64,000 nt of DNA, taken from the NCBI GenBank assembly GCA_963989245.1, contig OZ022344.1, positions 64,484,453-64,548,452 on the forward strand, in the 5' to 3' direction. Below, piece after piece: positions 53,594-64,000 of the stretch. The position numbers were made by a program, and so were the translations under genes. The stretch comes from Nansenia antarctica (Eukaryota; Chordata; Actinopteri; Argentiniformes; Microstomatidae). Numbering within the stretch: the first letter of the stretch is position 1; every line of letters begins with the position of its first letter. The notes beneath the pieces are model-generated. The model searched no databases. It saw only the letters and a program-made list of their open reading frames with translations, and was not told where the DNA came from.

Positions 53594-54963
53594 CAGGCCC
53601 GTCACTATGGGCGGGCCTCAGGGGGCCAGGCCCCCCCACAGACGTGCTGGTGCCCCCCCAACTGGCAGCCAGATATTAAAAAAAAAAAAAAAAACATATT
53701 TTATGTTAAATGAAGACATTAAAATTGAGAAACAATAGTGTGTTTTTCATTTTGTTGGACGGGATTCTAGTGACAACCAATCATTTGAAAGTTGAAAGTT
53801 GAAAGTTGCACGTTACGCACGCTGCTGCTCTCGCCATTTCAGTTGTGTGAGGCGAGCACTGAGCAGTTGAGTGAAATCTGCGCTTTTTGATGGATAAAGC
53901 TTTTTGAATAAAGATGGATATAAGAAAGTGGATTACCGGTAAATCCTCGAAAGGTGCAGCTGCACCCAACCCCGATGGACATACGTAGCACCAGCATTAG
54001 CGACTGTGGGCAGCCTGACACTAGCACCCCGACGGCTACCACTAGTGAGGTAAGTCCTACTAGCCCAACTGTTAGGGCTAGGGCTACTACTAGCCTTGCT
54101 AGCCCCCCGATGAAAGTTTTGTTACTTTTCGAGCCACCAAACAGACTGCTACAAAGCGAGAACATGGACCTGTTCACTGCGGTTACTCTTGTGAACAGTG
54201 CATCTGAATGCATAAAATCACTGCGCACAGAGGATGAGTTTACTGCGCTCTGGGACCTCTGCTCTCCTCCAGCCTCAGCCACTGACGAGGCTGGTCCCAG
54301 CTGTCCAACTAAGAGAAGACGCACAATTAACAAGAGCTTTGGTGCATTTGTAGTTGAAGGAACGGTTGGACAGTCACAGAGGGACACTGGCGAAAAGACA
54401 GAGTTCCTGGGAGTGTTTTACAGTGTTATTGATGCTGTGCAAGGAGAGATGGATGCGCGTTTTGGAGAGCGCAGCTGCAAGCTCATTGGTGCGCTGGCTG
54501 CTTTAAACCCAGAGGCCGAGGATTTCATGGATCCATCGAAGGTCACTCCTCTCCTAAGATTAGCTCGAACTGAAGTGGTTGAATCTGAATATGCTGTGGC
54601 TCGTGGTGGGTTCCTGGTAAAGAAGATGGAGGACACCTCGTTTCCCCCCAAAGATGGACAATGGACAATAGCCAATATTCTCAGTATACATTCCACTCAG
54701 CACTCCAGGCCATGCCAACTGTCATCCAAGCTTATACACTCGCCCTAACTTTGGGAGCGTCTACCGCGACTTGTGAAAACTCTTTTTCAACACTTAAACA
54801 TGTTTTCTCTGAGCATCGGCGCAGCATGTTGCACAAGCGCAAGGCTCAACTGATTCAGCTTGCCTTCGAAAAGGACCTCACCCACAAGTTCAAGGATGAG
54901 TGGAAGGACTTACTGATGAGGAGATTCAGCACTGAAAAACGCCTCCTCCTTCTTTTCTGAGCC

Positions 54964-54999
<36 letters not shown>

Positions 55000-55658
55000 G
55001 TGTGAGCACACGCCGTGGTGATGTTTTGCTAGTTGTATTCTCGACAGCTTTTTCAACTGGAGAGATGAGCTGTTTGCACGGTTATGCTATATTTAATGTG
55101 CTTTGTGTATAACGTGTTCAATGATGAGGATCTGGCTGATCCTATTTGCTGTAGATGGGTGGTTTTAATGTGATGATCACACGATCGGTCGGTCATACTG
55201 TATCCCTTTTGGAAGTGCACTGATTGCGTGCCAGTCTCCTAATTTTTGTTACGTAGGCTATCCCTGGCATTTATTTAATTCTTGTTCTTGTACGTGTGCC
55301 GGGTTGGTGCCAATTATTGACCTGTGCGCATTGTAATGCACAACTTGGCCTCTCCACGCTATAAAGTAACTTGCATTCAAATAATTTTAGCTTAGGCCTA
55401 CTCGGGTCGACAAGGCCTTGTAATAAACCAGCTTCGCCTGTGTTTATTGTTATGTTATTTGCTGCATTCTGATAATTTTAGGTCTAGTCTTCATCGGTAG
55501 GCTACGTGTCCAATTTAGCCTCTGCAACCTACTATGCATGTCAGTGTTGCATGACGAATACCATAGCATATTGGATTATATAAAATAGTTAATAATAATT
55601 GTGCCCCCCCATGCAGTTCATTGGCCCACCCTAAGACTGGGCCCTGGTGACGGGTCTG
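53594..55658 (+). mobile_element. hAT element with internally deleted transposase
   Basis: Ends CAGGCCCGTCACTATGGG and (reversed) CAGACCCGTCACCAGGGC, perfect 8-bp target duplication CAGGGAAG at 53586-53593 and 55659-55666. Carries transposase remnants and a TG microsatellite (54968-54998). Confidence 0.9.
53912..54960 (+). pseudogene. hAT transposase remnant (N-terminus, middle scrap, hATC)
   Basis: MDIRKWITGKSSKG opens at 53912 and stops soon; a shifted frame gives TSEVSPTSPTV..., then FTAVTLVNSASECIKSLRTE and DARFGERSCKLIGALAALNP; the last frame to 54960 holds TLGASTATCENSFSTLKHVF and SEHRRSMLHKRKAQLIQLAF, the hATC dimerisation domain of ZMYM/TTF-zinc-finger hAT transposases. The TTF finger and the DDE core are missing. 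Confidence 0.75.
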
Positions 55659-55861
55659 CAGGGAAGACCTATATGCTCAGTTTGGGCAGAAGTTTTAGTT
55701 CGGTCAGCTGTTTAGCCATTTGGCTGCTTTTACGGTTTCATTTTGTATTAGGAATACTTAGTATTCTAAGACGGCCCTGTCGTATATCATGGATATTTGT
55801 ACGGCTGGAACTCAAACTGACCAATAGAGACATGAATGGACCGGATCTATCTGTTGTATAT

Positions 55862-55931
55862 AACACCGTTACGTATCCTCGCGCATTTTTAAGTAGGTAT
55901 ACGTATCCTCGCGCATTTTTAAGTGGGTATA
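55862..55931 (+). repeat. Two-copy tandem repeat, 32-bp unit
   Basis: gtatcctcgcgcatttttaa then gtaggtatac / gtgggtatac repeated twice. 55940-57395 otherwise shows no gene. Confidence 0.6.
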
Positions 55932-57399
55932 CGCAAATCCTTGGCCGTTCCTAGTGGGTATACGGCGTAGTCCCGCGTATCACGTAGACTACACCACTGG
56001 GAATACATAAGATAACTTCCAAACACAAGAAAAGTCTTCAATCAAGGTGTTGCAGTTTATTTTTAGCTTTTGGTGTTTGTGAGAAATGTATACAAAAGGC
56101 CTCCTATGTTGACAAGTTTAACCAGCTGACCAATAGCACAGTAAAATTCCACTACATAATGGAAAAGCAGTGGGATCACCAGCGCCCTCATGTGGACCAC
56201 ATCATAACCTGCAACCTGCCACCAGGTACACTGATACTGTAGCTACAAGGATGAAATTAGACCTTCCAAAAAATCTGGATAGACTAATGGGGTGAGATAA
56301 TATACTAAATATTTAATAATATAGCAGGAATACAATTACCATAATTTCAGCAGGAGGAATGGTTGACTTTCATCGATATTATTCATTCAGGATAGCTCTG
56401 AAGCATTGGAGAATGACAAACTGACATGGCATCTCAGTTTAACTTATAACCAACACACCTGACTTTAATTTCCTTAATTGGGACATGGCATTTTGGGAAG
56501 TTTAATTCATACCTTTGATTTGAAGACTTTCCTTTCAAGGCTATTGTTTGCCATGTGGTTCATCGTTAGCTAAACATTTTGTATGTAAATAGTTAGTAGG
56601 CTTCAGCCATGTCTAAGTTTGTTCCAAGTTCATTTAACATTTGATGTTACAACTAATCCTTTGTTTATTTTCTAGATAATCATCCGTCATGCCACCCTTT
56701 TACCCCAACTGCTCGATCAACTGACCATTACTGTGACGGCAACCTACCTCCTGAACCCAACCCAGCCCAATGTGTTTCCTCCTCCTGCCCTTTGCTCTGT
56801 GGGCGATTCTTCTAGCTGAGCTTTCTGGGGTCTTGGTTGAACTGCCATGTGCTTTTATAGTATATCCAATAAGTTAAAAACAGAACTGCAGTTAAAAGCT
56901 GGTGGGTGGGTGGGTGCTCATTATGACTGGTAGGCTCCATTTTAGTTATTTGGGTGGGACTTGCTATTGGTTGGTGAGAGATTGGCACATGGGCCCTCTC
57001 TCAGTTAGATTCCCCCACTTGTTTCCTTCTCAAAACGCATTGGATGAGAACATCTAAGGGGAGGAGCCTCAAAAAGGGCCATGGTCACATTCAATGGTTT
57101 TACCTGCAGATCTTCCAGGCACACAGTGCCCCCTACTGGTGTACATGAATAGCTCTAGGCAAAACTAGCACAGCAGGTGGCAGTAAACCAGCTTTGTGGG
57201 TGTATGTATGGTACTTGATACTGTCAGTTGTTGCACTCCTGATGTAATCAGTTGGTTTAGGGAAGTGAGCTCTCTAATGTGTGTCAGACAGAACATACAA
57301 CTGTGAAGTATTTATATACCATCTCTGGTTTGTTTTTGTTGACTCGGAAGACAAACATTCAGCATATGTGACAGCAGCTGGTGAAACCAGGAACGCCAA

Positions 57400-57735
57400 C
57401 CAATCAAAATGTTCAGACTTATTCTGAAAAAAGTAAATAAATGTCAACGTTATTGAAAATCAATGACACACTCGCCAGTCAAGCCAAAACATTGCAATGC
57501 AATGGATTCAGTGAGTAATCCACACTACTACCTAGTTTACTATAACACTTCACATCTCAGTCTTTTGGTCCGCATATCGGCAATCAATCAAAATGTTCAC
57601 TTTTCTTTTGAAACACGGAACTACGTTTCAACATTGTTGAGAATCACAACACAAACTCGCTAGTCAAGTCAAAAATACTGCAACGAATTCGGTGAGTAAC
57701 CCCACTGATACCTAGTTAACTAGAACACTACTTTA
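57400..57735. repeat. Diverged tandem duplication, about 180-bp unit
   Basis: The two halves share caatcaaaatgttca, a ttcaac/gtcaac ... ttgaaaatca/ttgagaatca block, actcgccagtcaag/actcgctagtcaag, tcggtgagtaa/cagtgagtaa and tacctagtt. About three quarters identical by eye. Purpose unknown. Confidence 0.6.
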
Positions 57736-57739
57736 CATT

Positions 57740-59752
57740 GTTAGCAGACTCACAAAACAAGCTGTTAGTTGACTAGTGATGTGTCATTGATTTTCAACAA
57801 CACGGAAAAGTCAGATCATTACATCAGATCCCGATATGAGGGGTGGAATTAAAAAAGGACTAAAATTGAATATATAATTGAATATACAGTATATACATTT
57901 CCTGATGTACATACATCATGTCCATCAGGAAAAATACCATAATGGACAAATTACCATGTTCAAAAAGTATATATACAAAAAAGTATAATAACAAAACAAG
58001 TACCTAGTAGGTGGAATATCTATAATAACTGTTAAAATGAATAGCAAAAAAGTACTTTGTTTCTGATGAGGGTACACACAAAAAAGCACAAAAAACCCCA
58101 TTTCTTTGCTATAGTGTCTCATTGTCAATGTCATATTGCTTTGATCCATACTAAACCACTGACCTTCCCAAGTATTTGGTTGTCTACTCTAACCAGATCT
58201 GGAACTCCAAGGCAAGACATCTCAAGTTACAAAATTCCATTTTATTGTCAGAACGCATCACACGTCAAAAACACTCATTCCAAAATTGATTGCCAAAGTG
58301 TGGAGCGATACGTACAAATACAGTAGTTCTCATTTCATTCAAGGTCAGATCAAACCACATGGAATGTTTATTCTAAACCAATGAAGGGTAACCATTCTAC
58401 TTAAGTACTAGTGTGTGTTTCAGGACCCAGACTGAGAGATGTAATCTCTCCTTTTCACTTAAGACCTTTCTTTGCTGTGAGGTGCTTTGGGGACAGGCTT
58501 CCTAGCATGATTAGGGCACTGTGAAGCTGATATATATATATATCATATAAATGCATCAGTAGGTAAAGCTACTAAAGTGATATAAATGATACCATGGGCC
58601 ACGTCCCATATTGATTGGCTTCATACCCTTGCCTCCTTTCCTTCACTTCCTTCCTTCATACACTCATCCGAAAGCACTTGATTGCTGTGACCTGGTATTC
58701 TGTCATCTTTATCTCTGTGGTCAAGAGGGAGACATGAGGAAGCCATTTTAAATATTAGGAAGTAGTCCATTTTTGTTTTTATTCTACTGACATTCATCTG
58801 TATGGTTACTGATATTCACATCACACTACTGATCTTCAGAACCCGCTCGTATGCAACACTGTGTCAAGGGAAACGGCGGCCATTTTGTTTGTTGACATGA
58901 TTCTGATACACATACGGTACATACAACTTGCCTCTGAATTGCAGAGTAACGTTGGGATCTCAGAGGCATAAAACCATGCACAGGAAGGCAAGATCTCTCC
59001 GTTGACAGGAGGAGGAGTGGATATGTGCTTCTGTCAATGGAGGCGTACATTTAAATAGAATATATTCCCTCTTCATTTATTTACCGCTTTGTCTGAAGGA
59101 CAAGGACTAACTTACAACTCGCAACAACCACACAATATTCTATTCTTTTTCTGTGTTGCCACAGTAGCAAAAGCGCATGATAACGATATGATGAACAACC
59201 AAAGGAATTAACCCCACATTTCACACCTATTCAAAAAACCACTCACCCCCCCTAAAGTACACAAATATATGGATTCTTAATTAAGACAGTAGATGCAAAT
59301 ATAATCTAACTAACCTCCAACTCCTACCCTTAATCTCCTCACACAGAGATGAAAATAGACTCTTACAGCTAAAAATAGATTTTTTTTAACCACAAGTATA
59401 TATAACCCCACCCCCTAAAGTGTATTATATCATAAGAAATTCTCGACATGATCTACAAAATATAGCAATGCCCTTTTTTATTTTAAAAATAGTTTGCTTC
59501 TTTTTTGACAGAATCGGACAGTTTTTTTTTTCTTCCTCTTTTCTTCTTTCTCTTAATTAGATACATTCAGGATATCAATATGTGAAGAGTAGTGCGGTTT
59601 GAGTGACAGGTGGCAGGACTGCGATAGGGAGGCCATCCAGCTGGGTGTGTGTTTCTCCCCCCCCTCCCCCCCTCGTTCTCTGTTTGTTTGTCGGTTGGTC
59701 GTTTAGTCTTCGCAGGGCTGGTTGTCATGGTAACGTCCTGGTCTGATACCGG
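57740..59752. other. lrba 3' flank / probable 3' UTR; no other gene
   Basis: On the minus strand this follows the lrba stop codon. Pyrimidine and AT runs are frequent. Several reversed AATAAA (tttatt) sites occur, for example near 58240 and 59478, but I cannot choose the true poly(A) site. Confidence 0.35.
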
Positions 59753-59850
59753 TCAGTACCGGGTCTGGTACTCGTGGTGCCACCTGTTGAAGTCGTTGTA
59801 GAAGAGGACTATGCTGCCTGACGCCATGCCTGTTATGATGCACCTGAGGG

Positions 59851-59882
<32 letters not shown>

Positions 59883-59883
59883 C

Positions 59884-59915
<32 letters not shown>

Positions 59916-60615
59916 TAGACAGTCAGAGAGAAAGACAGACAGACAGACAGACGTTAGAGAACAGGGCTTAGAAAAACAAGAGTGGGTGCATCGAGGCTGC
60001 GCAAATACAGCCTCAAGCAACCCTCACAAACTGCTGCTAACAAGCCTTCTCCTCGGTACGTCAACTGCGCACCTGAAGCTGTCTTTCATGATGGATGGTG
60101 ACTCAAGCCAAGGGACTGACTTTCTCTCCCCCCCCCCCCCCCCCCCCACATTTCACTGAGAACAGTAATCAACTACTCTTCCGTCACCCTACACCTTACC
60201 ACCTAACCTTGCCTGTAAGTGAATCATCAATCCACCAGTCGTAGCAGGAAAAGTAATCTAGCTCAGGCCAGGGGCCATTGGCAGTCGTCGTGCTTTTGTG
60301 TTTTTTTAATATACAATGGAGAAACAGTACAAGGGGGTAGTAGATGTCTCAGGAGAAACATTATAGGGGGGGGAAGCAGGTGTTTCTGGAGACACAGTGC
60401 AGGGGGGTAGCAGATGTCTCAGGAGGAGCAGTTAAGGTGTAGCCTGAAGAGATGGGTCTTTACCTTTGGTCATGGGACATGGCCATGGAGCGGATGCCGG
60501 CGTCACAGCCAGGGTAGGTGAACAGCTGTTTGAGGTCGTGGACCTGCCAGACGGACAGAACTCCCCCGTCTCCCCCAGTCAGCAGGTACTGGCCGTCACG
60601 ACTCAGCTGCATGGC
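59753..60615 (-). CDS. lrba: BEACH-WD40 protein, last two coding exons (lrba-like)
   Basis: Exon 60615-60464 encodes AMQLSRDGQYLLTGGDGGVL, SVWQVHDLKQLFTYPGCDAG and IRSMAMSHDQR; exon 59843-59753 encodes CIITGMASGSIVLFYNDFNR and WHHEYQTRY, stop 59755-59753. Phases fit (AG|G). This is the last WD40 blade and the C-terminal tail shared by LRBA and NBEA; SIVLFYNDFNRWHHEYQTRY fits LRBA better than the NBEA ending I remember. LRBA is a scaffold for vesicle traffic that protects CTLA-4 from lysosomal breakdown. The rest of the gene lies to the right of the window; 60616-64000 is intron. Confidence 0.75.
59848..59955 (+). repeat. CAGA/GA microsatellite
   Basis: acag tetramers, a GA run and further acag repeats, in the last lrba intron. 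Poly-C of about 20 bases at 60127-60147. Confidence 0.85.
60200..60460 (+). repeat. Dispersed repeat, copy A (pairs with 61228-61450)
   Basis: taagtgaatcatcaatccac cagtc, ggccattggcagt, and cagttaaggtgtagcctgaa gaga recur in order at 61232-61445. Probably a SINE-derived or MITE family; copy B directly follows a reversed SINE tail (61162-61215). Confidence 0.55.
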
Positions 60616-60617
60616 CT

Positions 60618-60712
60618 GGTGGGAGGGAGAGAGGGTGGGAGGGAGGGAGAGAGGGAGAGAGGGAGGGAGAGAGGGAGAGAGGGAGAGAGGGAGAGAGAGA
60701 GAGAGAGAGATT
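60618..60712 (+). repeat. GGGAGAGA simple repeat
   Basis: Purine-rich repeat next to the acceptor of lrba exon; on the minus strand it forms an extended polypyrimidine tract (ctctctccctccc) just before the acceptor. Confidence 0.9.
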
Positions 60713-61161
60713 TCTGTTACTGCCTGTTCAAATGACACTGACTGAAAACAAAACTGTGATGGACAGTGTGATAAAATACACCCTGGAAACCAGTAACAAC
60801 AGTCAATTCAGTGACCAAACACATTGGACATAGTGGATGTGTCCTCGTGCATTGCATAACATAGGCAAGAACAGTGACTGAGCCCCAATGGCACCGCTAA
60901 CACTATCAGCGCCCTCCTGTGGACAATGTCATGACCTGCAACCTATTTTTTAAAAGCGCCACTGGATGGCGCTGTTACAGTGCTGGACCTGGACTCCACT
61001 GTCCTTGTCATGTGTATGAATGTACGTCGGTTGATTGGACCACCTCTCCATTATGGCTATGCTCATGAGGTAATAATCAAATGCATATGCTTGTCAGGTC
61101 AAACTCAGACAGCTATAGGACATGTGTACCATCAACACTACCAGATTCATACTGTACCCAA

Positions 61162-61450
61162 TGCTGTTACATTTACATTTTGGGCATTTAGCGGACGCTT
61201 TTATCCAAAGCGACAACAAATACATGTGTCTAAGTGAATCATCTATCCATCAGTCATCATAATAACTTTTTTTTTAATTTTGATCTACTCCATAACCTGG
61301 GGCCATTAGCAGTTACAATGCTAGAAGAAGGAATATTAACATTTGTGTTTATTTCTGACATTTATAGTAGAGAAACTGTCCAGGGGTTAGTGGGGATGAG
61401 GAAATCTTTAGGAGGGACAGTTAAGATGTCGCCTGAACAGATCTCAGGAG
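61162..61450 (-). repeat. SINE tail and dispersed repeat, copy B
   Basis: Reversed SINE core (gcatttagcggacgctttta tccaaagcgac) followed by the repeat described at 60200-60460. Confidence 0.55.
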
Positions 61451-61452
61451 GA

Positions 61453-61853
61453 GGGCAAGGAAGATCATGGCAGACCCCTTCCACCCCGGCCACGGCCTCC
61501 TCACCCTGCTTCCCTCTGGAAGAAGGTTGCGGCTGCCTAAGGCACTGAAGGCCCGCCACAGGCTCAGCTTCTACCCCTCAGCCGCCAGGCTGCTAAATGA
61601 CTCTGGCTTCCCCCCCCGCCCCCAAGTCTGCCCAGGACTGAACTGGACTCACTGTAAAAAAAACTCTGCACTGCACTTTACTTTATACCGCACTATCCAA
61701 TGCACTGTTGTCTGTCCTGTGTTGTTGTTGTGTTGTCCTGTTTTTTGACATGTGAAAAAAGTATAAACGCACTTGCTGTGTGACGAAGCAAATTCCTATA
61801 TGTGTAATGCATAGTGGCAATAAACGTTATCTCAATCTCAATCTCAATCTCAG
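61453..61853 (+). mobile_element. LINE ORF2 C-terminus and 3' tail (CR1/L2-like)
   Basis: IMADPFHPGHGLLTLLPSGR RLRLP... RHRLSFYPSAARLLND is the usual C-terminal tail of CR1/L2-like ORF2, followed by a short 3' UTR, AATAAA and tandem ctcaat units (to 61853). 5'-truncated. Confidence 0.6.
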
Positions 61854-62019
61854 GTCTGTTGTTGTGTTCTGTTGCTATACACTTGCCACTTCCTGTGATT
61901 GTTTTTATTACTATTATATTGCATTACGTTGTTGAATGTTTGACTGTTGATTGTTGCATTGTCGAAGAGCTAGCTTGCCCTAGTTCCACCTCAGTAAGCT
62001 CTCCTCTGGAATGGACTGC

Positions 62020-62255
62020 ACTTACATAGCGCCTTATTCCAAAGTCCTTTACAATCGCCTCTCATTCACCCATTCACACACCAATGGCGGTAAGCTACCA
62101 TGCAAGGCGCCGGCCCGGTCATTGGGAGCAATTTGGGGTTCAGTGTCTTTCCCAAGGACACCGACACGTGGCCAGCCAGGGATCGAACCGCCGAACCACA
62201 GACCTTGCGATCATTAGAAGCCGGCTCTACCTCCTGAGCCCTCTGGGGGCCCAGG
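62020..62255 (-). repeat. tRNA-headed SINE, reversed copy
   Basis: Reverse complement contains ctcaggaggtagagccgg (box A region), tgatcgcaaggt, ggcggttcgatccc (box B) and ccttgggaaagacactgaac, matching the SINE at 43489-43720. Confidence 0.65.
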
Positions 62256-62877
62256 GTCAGCCAGGAGACCGACCAGCCCAGCGGTCCACCTCAACAGCAA
62301 CAACCACGGCTCCCCACAGCGCAGGGCGACCCGGCGGAGGGAGATTTATCAGGCTCATCTGCTTCCCCCCGTGCTCTTAAGGCCTGTGTTACAGTTTAAG
62401 GGGTCCCCAGGGAAACAAAGATACACTACGCTCAACATGTGTCGGGGGGGTTGTATTTATGCGCACAGTATAGAGGGGAGGGGAAACGGAGACATCAATC
62501 TTGGAATAACGAAGGCTGGTGAAATGACGAGGGGGATGATTGCGGGCGCCTAGCGATGTAAATTAAGCGAATTAGCGGTTTAACTTTATGGGATGTGGCT
62601 CTTCCCGTTGCAGCTGGCTTCAGAGGATTAAAAAGGAAAAAAGATCTATAGATCTGTGACATGTGTGGTGAAGCGAGATGAGTATATCATCAGCAGAAAA
62701 AACTGTTTGAAAGGAATGTGATTGATTGAGAACTCAAAGCACAGGGACCAGAGACAGGATGATAGAAGGGAGACAACTACCTTAGTAGTGTATGGGAGTC
62801 TCTTCAGCCTGACTGTTCATAATTGGTTGCAGATTTACAGCTGAACTTTCACCCCTTTCTCATCAGCCACAGGAAAG

Positions 62878-63071
62878 GCGCGCGCACACGCACGCACACA
62901 CACACACACACACACACGTACGCAGGCACACACACACACACACACACACGTACGCAGGCGCACACACACACACACACAGCAGTCTGAACCCATGCCTCAC
63001 ACTCACCAGAGCATCAAAGATCTGATCTCGTCCCTCCACTCCCACCCCCCCCACACGCACACACACAAACA

Positions 63072-63122
<51 letters not shown>
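62878..63122 (+). repeat. CA microsatellites
   Basis: Three CA-rich tracts (62878-62978, then 63056-63122 with a pure run of about 25 CA). 62256-62877 and 63123-64000 show no exon; the latter includes a twice-used agatggccgcc (63733, 63759). Confidence 0.9.
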
Positions 63123-63124
<2 letters not shown>

Positions 63125-64000
63125 GCTGGCAACAAGACTGAAGTATCAATCTGCCAGAACGCTGTGTTAGATCGTTGTCCAAGAGGACTGGGAACAGCGC
63201 ATGGCTGATGGCGGTGGAGCGTTCCAAGAGGCAGAGCATTCTGCTTTGATTTGTTTGCTGTGTCTCTGATATCTGTGTAATTGCATATTGGGTTCCTCTA
63301 TATTAAGCACAATATCACTTGTTGCAAGTCAGTCTGACAGTAACGATTAAGATAATCCTGCATTACGCTCATCATAGTCGATGTTTACTCACTGGATGAG
63401 CGTACGGTCGACTGAAAAGTGTAAAAATAGCGTGAGAAAAGCCTCGACGTTCATTGGTCGAGCAGCAGAATGGAAGCGAACTTTGTCTTGTGACGTCAAC
63501 TCCAAAGCACGCCGCAACTAACTTGTCACTTCCTCTCGTTCTGTGTGGAAAGTTGCTGCATTCAGACATGTCTGGTCATTGTTGATGTACTAACCACGGG
63601 GTCGGTACGGTACGTAACCCGCTGAAACCCGGCAGGGGGTTGGAGACCTTGCAGACGAACCCAGCCAGACCCAGGTGGGGGGCTGCAGACACACATATAA
63701 ATCAGCCCCCCTGCCACTGGGCGGTCAAACAAGATGGCCGCCGGCTCCAGGGGAGCCAAGATGGCCGCCGCGACTCAGGTGTCTGAGGGACGACTCCAGC
63801 GCCAGGCCGGGATGCCAAAGAGAGGCATATCGCAGAACCACATGCGCTTTTTTTTCTTCTTTTTTTACGCTTGTGTTTCCTTATTTTATTTTTTTTAAAG
63901 GGGAGGGGGAATTCTGCGTCTGGCAAAAGGTAAAAAGCTGGATTTATGAAGCTGTTAATTCCTCCCATTACATGCAGGGAGACACTGAAAAAAATCTGGT

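Noticed and set aside
62863..63239. Cys/Val-rich frames
   Set aside because: Translations of the CA microsatellite.

Overview
This is vertebrate nuclear DNA, almost certainly from a ray-finned fish. Genes are split by GT/AG introns, codon use is vertebrate-like, and the transposon load is typical of teleosts (Tc1, hAT, Harbinger, L1/Tx1, L2/CR1-type LINEs, Ty3/Gypsy elements, tRNA-headed SINEs). Several gene families are fish-type: an expanded P-loop GTPase, NLR-associated repeat exons, and mcl1 exon 1. I cannot name the species. No prokaryotic feature, CRISPR array or rRNA gene was seen.

Layout. (1) 1-5141: decaying minus-strand NLR-type repeat exons cut up by an LTR element, a Harbinger-type element and a Gypsy LTR-gag block. 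(2) 5142-8348: unexplained unique and repeated sequence. (3) 8349-13368: a plus-strand P-loop GTPase gene with TATA box, introns loaded with transposon debris, and a poly(A) signal. (4) 13.7-23.3 kb: gene fragments (mcl1 exon 1, an orphan 3' terminal exon, a bombesin-receptor remnant, an HLTF C-terminus) among minisatellites, a 1.5-kb terminal-inverted-repeat element and LINE pieces. (5) 23350-27883: a full-length, very young Ty3/Gypsy element inserted inside the coding region of a minus-strand zinc-finger gene that continues at 27884-29982. (6) 30.1-38.2 kb: three minus-strand multi-exon models found by matching splice phases: a 75-aa membrane-protein candidate, an HMGXB3/KDZ-transposase-like gene, and an unrecognised 202-aa nuclear-looking gene. 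(7) 35.3-42.2 kb: plus-strand NLR repeat exons and the second arm of a ~3.3-kb inverted repeat whose first arm is 1847-5141. (8) 42.2-48.2 kb: Gypsy pol remnant, SINE, a piggyBac-like element, and a third Gypsy element (TSD CTAAC) that itself holds a 1.1-kb hAT element (8-bp TSD). (9) 48.9-50.2 kb: a minus-strand six-exon chain joining a Gypsy-type integrase C-terminus to a ULP1 protease domain (Ginger1-like). (10) 51.4-57.7 kb: a second Harbinger MITE, a 2.07-kb hAT element with transposase remnant, and tandem duplications. (11) 59.7-64 kb: the last two coding exons of a BEACH-WD40 gene (lrba-like, minus strand) and upstream intron with SINE, LINE and microsatellites.

The window reads as an accessory, repeat-driven region between better-anchored genes (the GTPase gene on the left, lrba on the right). 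The genes do not form one pathway. The main biology is nested transposition, exon-module duplication of NLR repeats in both orientations, and a cluster of minus-strand, intron-containing, transposon-derived genes (HMGXB3/KDZ-like, zinc-finger/recombinase-like, integrase-ULP1) that may be host-domesticated or pieces of one or more large mobile elements.
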